NCBI GenBank assembly: GCA_006227085.1
Contig: SBFY01000024.1
Location: 1 to 18,503 of the forward strand
DNA from: Gammaproteobacteria bacterium
Lineage (GTDB): Bacteria; Pseudomonadota; Gammaproteobacteria; Pseudomonadales; M0112
Length of the DNA stretch: 18,503 nucleotides
Direction of reading: 5' to 3'
This document shows positions 14,952 to 18,503 of this stretch, piece by piece (the first letter of the stretch is position 1; the number at the start of each line of letters is the position of its first letter). The notes beneath the pieces were generated by a model. The model saw only the letters and a list, made by a program, of their open reading frames with translations, did no database searches and had not been told where the DNA came from. Position numbers and translations under genes: made by a program.

Positions 14952-15782
14952 TCAGTTCTTGCTGATGCTCAGGTGGCTGGTGTCCGGGGCAGCCGGTGGG
15001 GGCGCTGCCTTGCGCTCACTGTCGTTCAGTAAATCCGCACCGGCTGGTGCAAGACTGATGCTGCCAAGATTGGCCAGATCGGGTGCTGCGGCAGGGGCTT
15101 TCGGGGTTCCCATCAGGCTACCGACCTCGGCAATGCTGATGCTGTCGAGATTGGGTAGTTCGGGTGCCCCGACAGGCGCCTTGGCGTCACCCATGAGGCT
15201 GCCTGTGGCAGCAACGCTCAAGTGGCTGGTGTCCGGTGCGGGTGGCGGTGGCGGTGCCTCTGCGCTCAGGCGCTCATAGGTTTCAGCCGTGCTGAGGCCA
15301 CTGGTATCCGGGGCAGGTGGCGGTGGTGGTGCCTCGGGGCTCAGTCGCTCATAACCGGCACTGGCCTGCAGTCCGCCACTCGCTGCGGCAGTCGTGTTGC
15401 TGGCCGCTGTAGCGGCTGCAGGGGCCGGGGCGGACGGTGCTTGGCTGGCAGGGGCTGTGGGAGTGGTGTTTTCCATGGCAGCCAGGCGTTCTGCCATGCT
15501 GGGTTTGCGGGCAGTGTCGGTTGCTGTGCTGGTGGCAGGGGTTGCAGTGCCTTGTGGTCGCAGCTCAACGATAGCACCCGCCTTGCGCAGCACGGTTTCG
15601 TATTTCTGGGCAGAGGCACTATCCAGGCCCTTCTTGATGCAATGCAGTTGCCCGTTAAACAGGGTTTCAATGCGGGCGGGGTCTGCCTTGAAAATGGTGG
15701 CGAGGTTTTTCTTGACGGTTTCCAGTGGGGCGTTGGGAATGCACTGGCCGGAAAAATACAGGTCAAACAGTGAGTCGCTCAT
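14952..15782 (-). CDS. protein with conserved N-terminal domain and five C-terminal repeats
   Basis: A 276-residue protein of unknown function with no signal peptide and no membrane segment. Residues 1-76 form a compact domain (MSDSLFDLYFSGQ, then LETVKKNLATIFKADPARIE, then AGAIVELRPQ). Similar stretches occur, to my recollection, at the N-terminus of various proteobacterial proteins, but I cannot name the family. Residues 77-143 are an Ala/Thr/Pro-rich linker. Residues 144-276 are five ~26-residue repeats whose most constant parts are a Pro-rich stretch and a DTSHLS- or SISLA-like end. The ATG at 15782 fits a candidate promoter with a ~25-nt leader, although its ribosome site is weak. The frame is open upstream to 15977, but that would overlap the divergent AraC gene. 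It abuts the convergent kinase gene. Confidence 0.75.
   Translation of the reverse strand: MSDSLFDLYFSGQCIPNAPLETVKKNLATIFKADPARIETLFNGQLHCIKKGLDSASAQKYETVLRKAGAIVELRPQGTATPATSTATDTARKPSMAERLAAMENTTPTAPASQAPSAPAPAAATAASNTTAAASGGLQASAGYERLSPEAPPPPPAPDTSGLSTAETYERLSAEAPPPPPAPDTSHLSVAATGSLMGDAKAPVGAPELPNLDSISIAEVGSLMGTPKAPAAAPDLANLGSISLAPAGADLLNDSERKAAPPPAAPDTSHLSISKN
14955..15353 (-). repeat. five tandem ~26-residue coding repeats
   Basis: The repeats start at protein residues 144, 169, 194, 221 and 248, with lengths 25, 25, 27, 27 and 29. Units 1 and 2 are nearly identical (YERLSxEAPPPPPAPDTS). Units 3 and 4 form a second subtype starting GSLMG and ending SISIA or SISLA. Unit 5 is a hybrid that opens like subtype two and ends PDTSHLS. 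The visible GGTGGC-rich DNA at about 15240-15330 simply encodes the polyproline runs. Confidence 0.75.
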
Positions 15783-15813
15783 GGGTGGCCCCGGCTTCGT
15801 TATTATTGGCTCT

Positions 15814-15842
15814 ATTATAGACAGCTCGACCGGCGTGGCCAG
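15814..15842 (-). promoter_or_regulatory. candidate promoter for repeat-protein gene
   Basis: A perfect -10 TATAAT lies on the minus strand at 15819-15814, 31 nt before the ATG at 15782. At 17-bp spacing the -35 is CTGGCC (15842-15837), a poor match, so activation may be needed. The weak -35 lies within an imperfect palindrome at 15830-15846. The same AT-rich stretch may also serve the divergent AraC gene. Confidence 0.45.
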
Positions 15843-15846
15843 CCGG
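15830..15846. promoter_or_regulatory. imperfect palindrome, possible operator
   Basis: CCGGC and GCCGG flank the palindrome TGGCCA, with one extra base on the left, making a 17-bp near-palindrome. It lies between the divergent repeat-protein and AraC genes, over the -35 of the candidate minus-strand promoter and 25 bp before the AraC start. It could be an operator, or simply GC-rich sequence. Confidence 0.3.
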
Positions 15847-15871
15847 ATTATCCATACAGTACAGGTAAGGT

Positions 15872-16930
15872 ATGTCTGCAGAAACGGTTCCAACCAAATT
15901 TGCCCGGTCCTTGATTGAACTGGCCGTGCAGCGGGGGTATTCAGTGCAGGAAGTCCTGCGCTCGGCCGGCCTGCCATTCAATCCACTCAAGCCCGAACAT
16001 GCGGATTACCGTAGCGAATTGTCTGCGATGCAGTACAGCGCCATCTACCAGCAGGTGTTGAGCTTGCTGCAGGATGAGACCTTTGGTTTGCATGCGACCG
16101 GCGAGCGGGTCACGCCGGGGGCTTTCCGGATGATGTGTTACTGCATCATCCACTGCGACAGCCTTGGTCATGCCATTCGCCGGGCTTCCGAGTTTTACCG
16201 GATTTTTTTCGAGCGCACGGCGCGTTTGGGGCTGGTCCAGGATGACCAGCATGCCGTGCTCGGCTTCAGTGCAGTGGCTCCCCGACCGGCGCGTTTGCCC
16301 GTGCAGACGGAGGAGGTCTACGGGTTGTCGACCTGGCACCGCTTTTGCGGTTGGCTGATTGGTGAGCCCTTGCCCTTGAAAGCCGTGCATTTCCAGGGCA
16401 CCCGTCCCGAGGTGATCCGCAAGTACGAGCAGATATTTGCCTGCCCCTTGTTGTTCGAACAGCCGACCAATGCACTGGTGCTGGACCAACGCTATCTCAG
16501 CCTGCCGCTGGTACACACGGAAAAAAGCGTGAAGGAATTCCTGCGCACAGCGCCCTACCAGTTGATGGTCATGCCAGCGGAAAAACCGGATACCGGACTG
16601 GTCTCGCAGGTGAGGGCGCTGATCGGCCAGGATTTCAGCCAGGGTTTCCCGAGTTTTGAAAAGATCAGCCGCGCGCTGAACATGTCGGAGCCCACCTTGC
16701 GGCGACGCCTCAAGCGGGAAGGCACCTCTTTCCAGCAGCTCAAGGACGACTGCCGGCGTGACGCCGCCATTGCCTACTTGAGCCGGCCAGACCTGTCGAT
16801 CAATGCCGTGGCTGCGCTGATGGGCTTTACTGACCCCAGCGCGTTTCACCGCTCCTTCAAGAAGTGGACCGGTGTGCCGCCGGGGCAATACCGCCAAGAC
16901 GAGTTGGGTGCCGGCAAGCACAGTGAATAA
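15872..16930 (+). CDS. AraC-family regulator, OruR-like
   Basis: A 352-residue cytosolic transcription regulator. The N-terminal ~200 residues match the long ligand-binding domain of the OruR/ArgR-like AraC subgroup (arabinose-binding-like): SAMQYSAIYQQVLSLLQDET, then HCDSLGHAIRRASEFYRIF. The C-terminal ~100 residues contain two helix-turn-helix units: FEKISRALNMSEPTLRRRLK and, further on, SINAVAALMGFTDPSAFHRS followed by FKKWTGVPPGQYR, the standard AraC signature. The ATG at 15872 follows an AGGTAAGG stretch. The gene is divergent from the repeat protein and lies 169 bp upstream of the thiolase gene in the same direction, so control of the beta-oxidation operon is a reasonable inference. The inducer is unknown. 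Related regulators often respond to amino acids or acyl compounds. Confidence 0.93.
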   Translation: MSAETVPTKFARSLIELAVQRGYSVQEVLRSAGLPFNPLKPEHADYRSELSAMQYSAIYQQVLSLLQDETFGLHATGERVTPGAFRMMCYCIIHCDSLGHAIRRASEFYRIFFERTARLGLVQDDQHAVLGFSAVAPRPARLPVQTEEVYGLSTWHRFCGWLIGEPLPLKAVHFQGTRPEVIRKYEQIFACPLLFEQPTNALVLDQRYLSLPLVHTEKSVKEFLRTAPYQLMVMPAEKPDTGLVSQVRALIGQDFSQGFPSFEKISRALNMSEPTLRRRLKREGTSFQQLKDDCRRDAAIAYLSRPDLSINAVAALMGFTDPSAFHRSFKKWTGVPPGQYRQDELGAGKHSE

Positions 16931-16980
16931 TCGGACAGAAATGGCCGGAAATTGCTGCGAATCGTTGGATTTGTCCGATT
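16929..16980. repeat. 9-bp inverted repeat upstream of thiolase operon
   Basis: AATCGGACA (16929-16937) and TGTCCGATT (16972-16980) are perfect inverted copies separated by 34 bp, with centres 43 bp apart (about four helical turns). The left arm overlaps the AraC stop codon. The right arm is 119 bp before the thiolase ATG. The geometry suits a two-site operator or a looping regulator. A transcription terminator is unlikely because the loop is long and no T-tract follows. Confidence 0.45.
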
Positions 16981-17099
16981 GTGCCTGCCGGATGGCCTCT
17001 CTGGCTATTGCCTTTTAGGGGGCAGGCGGTATCCTTCTTGTCCCTGAATGAAGCCGGTTTTCCCGCTTCCTTTCCCTAGTGCAACCAACAGGTAATCCC

Positions 17100-18299
17100 A
17101 TGACTGACGCCTTTATTTACGATGCCATTCGCACGCCCCGTGGCAAGGGCAAGCCAGGCGGCGCACTGTATGAAGTGAAGCCGGTGGACCTGGTCGCCAA
17201 CCTGCTTCGCGCGATGCAGGAGCGTAATGACCTGGATCCCGCCGCTGTTGAAGACATGATCCTTGCCACCGGCGAGCCGGTGAATGAACAAGGCCAGAAC
17301 ATTGCCAAGACGGCACTGGTGTATGCGGGCTGGGCGAATGTCACCACCGGTGCACAACTGCATCGCTATTGCGCAGGTGGCCTGGATGCCGTCAACAACG
17401 CTGCTGCCAAGGTGCGTGCCGGTTTTGAAAACCTGGTGCTGGCGGGCGGTGTGGAATCGATGTCACGACTCGGTATTGGCGCTTCCGGTGCTGCCGCGGG
17501 TGACCCGTGGGTGGCGATGAACAGTTTTGGTGTGTCACAAGGTGTGGGTGCAGACCTCATGGCGACGCTTGACGGTTTTACCCGTGAAGATGTCGACCAC
17601 TATGCTTTCGAGAGTCAGGCGCGTGCCGCCAAGGCATGGGAAAAGGGGTATTTCAAGAAGTCGATTGTGCCAGTGAAGGACATGAATGGTGTCACCGTGC
17701 TGGCTCATGATGAGCTGGTTCGCCCGACCACCATGGAAGGCCTGGCCAAGCTGAAGCCTTCGTTCCAGATGTTCGGTGATTTCGGGCACGATGACTTCAT
17801 TAAGTTCAAGTACCCGCAGGTCGAGCGTATTGCGCATATCCACACGCCTGGTAACTCATCCGGCATCGTGGATGGCGCGTCACTGGTGTTGGTGGGTAAT
17901 GCCAAAGCCGGTAAATCACTGGGCATGAAGCCGCGTGCCCGTATCGTGGCCTGTGCACTGACTGGTACCGAACCTTCCATCATGTTGGCAGGTCCTGGCC
18001 CGGCAACCTTGAAGGCACTCAAGCAAGCCAAGCTGAAAGTGTCCGATATTGATTTGTTTGAATTGAATGAAGCGTTTGCTTCCGTGGTGCTGCGTTACAA
18101 GAAAGACCTTGGGATCCCTGATAACAAGATCAATGTGAACGGCGGTGCGATTGCCATGGGTCACCCGATCGGCGCGACCGGTGCGATGATCCTTGGTACC
18201 TTGCTCGATGAGCTGGAACGCCGCAAGTTGAAGCGTGGTTTGGCCACCCTGTGCGCAGGTGGTGGTATCGGTATTGCCACGATTATTGAACGCGTATAA
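17100..18299 (+). CDS. acyl-CoA thiolase (acetyl-CoA C-acyltransferase)
   Basis: A 399-residue thiolase, the last enzyme of a beta-oxidation cycle, which cleaves 3-ketoacyl-CoA to acetyl-CoA and a shortened acyl-CoA. The nucleophile is Cys91 in HRYCAGGLDAVNN. NEAFA is at 323-327, His355 is in GGAIAMGHPIGATGA, and the second catalytic Cys385 is in LCAGGGIGIA. The N-terminus MTDAFIYDAIRTPRGKGK is typical of the thiolases paired with FadJ-like proteins in Pseudomonas and Alcanivorax. The length is that of FadA rather than the longer E. coli FadI. The ATG at 17100 has CAGG about 8 nt upstream; a GTG at 17079 is in frame but less likely. The next gene starts 10 nt after the stop, so they are in one operon. 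Chain-length preference cannot be read from the sequence. Confidence 0.95.
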   Translation: MTDAFIYDAIRTPRGKGKPGGALYEVKPVDLVANLLRAMQERNDLDPAAVEDMILATGEPVNEQGQNIAKTALVYAGWANVTTGAQLHRYCAGGLDAVNNAAAKVRAGFENLVLAGGVESMSRLGIGASGAAAGDPWVAMNSFGVSQGVGADLMATLDGFTREDVDHYAFESQARAAKAWEKGYFKKSIVPVKDMNGVTVLAHDELVRPTTMEGLAKLKPSFQMFGDFGHDDFIKFKYPQVERIAHIHTPGNSSGIVDGASLVLVGNAKAGKSLGMKPRARIVACALTGTEPSIMLAGPGPATLKALKQAKLKVSDIDLFELNEAFASVVLRYKKDLGIPDNKINVNGGAIAMGHPIGATGAMILGTLLDELERRKLKRGLATLCAGGGIGIATIIERV

Positions 18300-18309
18300 G
18301 GGGAAGATC

Positions 18310-18503
18310 ATGGGTTATATCACGCTGAAAAAAGACGCTGACGGTATTGTTGAACTGATCTTCGACCAGCCCGGCGAGAAAGTGAACAAGATCGGTGATG
18401 CGTTCATCGATGCCATGCAAAAAACCATGGCCAAGCTTGAGAAAGACAAATCGAGCATCACAGGTATTTATGTGCGTTCAGGCAAGCCGACCTTCTTTGG
18501 TGG
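18310..18503 (+). CDS. enoyl-CoA hydratase / 3-hydroxyacyl-CoA dehydrogenase-type protein (5' part)
   Basis: Only the first 64 residues lie in the window, open to the right edge. The N-terminus (MGYITLKKDADGIVELIFDQ, then VNKIGDAFIDAMQKTMAKLE and a TFFGG end) is the start of a crotonase (enoyl-CoA hydratase) domain like that of FadJ. The terminal GG would begin the oxyanion-hole region. AAGGGGA sits just before the ATG, and the gene begins 10 nt after the thiolase stop. From this context it should be the multifunctional partner of the thiolase, carrying out hydration and dehydrogenation, but the dehydrogenase domain is outside the window and unconfirmed. Confidence 0.88.
   Translation, partial: MGYITLKKDADGIVELIFDQPGEKVNKIGDAFIDAMQKTMAKLEKDKSSITGIYVRSGKPTFFG

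Noticed and set aside
15235..15335. GGTGGC-rich tract that resembles a minisatellite
   Set aside because: It is the complement of Pro codons in the first two protein repeats and has no independent DNA repeat structure.
15222..15773. Plus-strand Gly/Cys-rich open frame opposite the repeat protein
   Set aside because: Its Gly-rich stretches are the complement of polyproline codons. The minus-strand frame has a conserved N-terminal domain and a coherent repeat pattern.
15941..16921. Long minus-strand open frame (326 codons) opposite the AraC gene
   Set aside because: The AraC frame has a full HTH signature and a good start. The antisense product has atypical His/Gln/Arg-rich composition and no domain.
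16983..17027. GCCTGCC / GGCAGGC inverted pair as a terminator after the AraC gene
   Set aside because: The stem is only 7 bp with a 31-nt loop and no T-tract follows, so this is likely chance.

Overview
The window (18.5 kb, clearly coding-dense, GC apparently in the mid-50s) reads as chromosomal DNA of a gammaproteobacterium. The best markers are the pepA-holC-valS cluster with lptF-lptG transcribed divergently from pepA, an arrangement known from Pseudomonas and relatives, and a thiolase / FadJ-like beta-oxidation pair next to an OruR-type AraC regulator, which is common in lipid- and alkane-using marine and soil lineages (Alcanivorax, Pseudomonas and similar). I cannot fix the genus from the sequence alone. 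I see no rRNA, tRNA, insertion sequence, prophage or CRISPR array.

Layout. At 1-421 (minus, running off the left edge) lies a two-CBS-domain protein, divergent from an aldo/keto reductase (528-1460, plus). A 927-residue DUF2339 polytopic membrane protein follows (1520-4303, plus). Its stop codon sits in the loop of a 12-bp hairpin that separates it from the convergent valS. Read on the minus strand, pepA (9235-7736), holC (7734-7291) and valS (7184-4344) form a conserved cluster, and valS appears to have its own sigma70-like promoter just after holC. The lipopolysaccharide-transporter permeases lptF and lptG (9347-11535, plus) overlap by 4 bp. lptG abuts a convergent RDD-family membrane protein (11536-12012, minus).

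From 12105 to 14951 there is a regulatory block: an unrecognised, probably secreted protein (minus), divergent from an OmpR-type response regulator and a membrane histidine kinase (plus, 4-bp overlap). The 268-bp divergent region holds a strong inverted repeat overlapping the -35 of a candidate promoter for the secreted protein. Next, on the minus strand and abutting the kinase gene, is a 276-residue protein with a small conserved N-terminal domain and five ~26-residue Pro/Ala-rich repeats. It is divergent from an OruR-like AraC regulator (15872-16930). The window ends with a beta-oxidation operon: an acyl-CoA thiolase (17100-18299) and, 10 nt later, the start of an enoyl-CoA hydratase / 3-hydroxyacyl-CoA dehydrogenase-type protein that runs off the right edge.

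Most of the window is ordinary housekeeping DNA, and I found no clear new multi-gene system. The parts most worth a second look are the two-component block with its uncharacterised secreted neighbour and operator-like palindrome, the five-repeat protein, the 9-bp inverted repeat upstream of the thiolase, and two separate convergent gene pairs whose stop codons meet in the same TGATCA hexamer.
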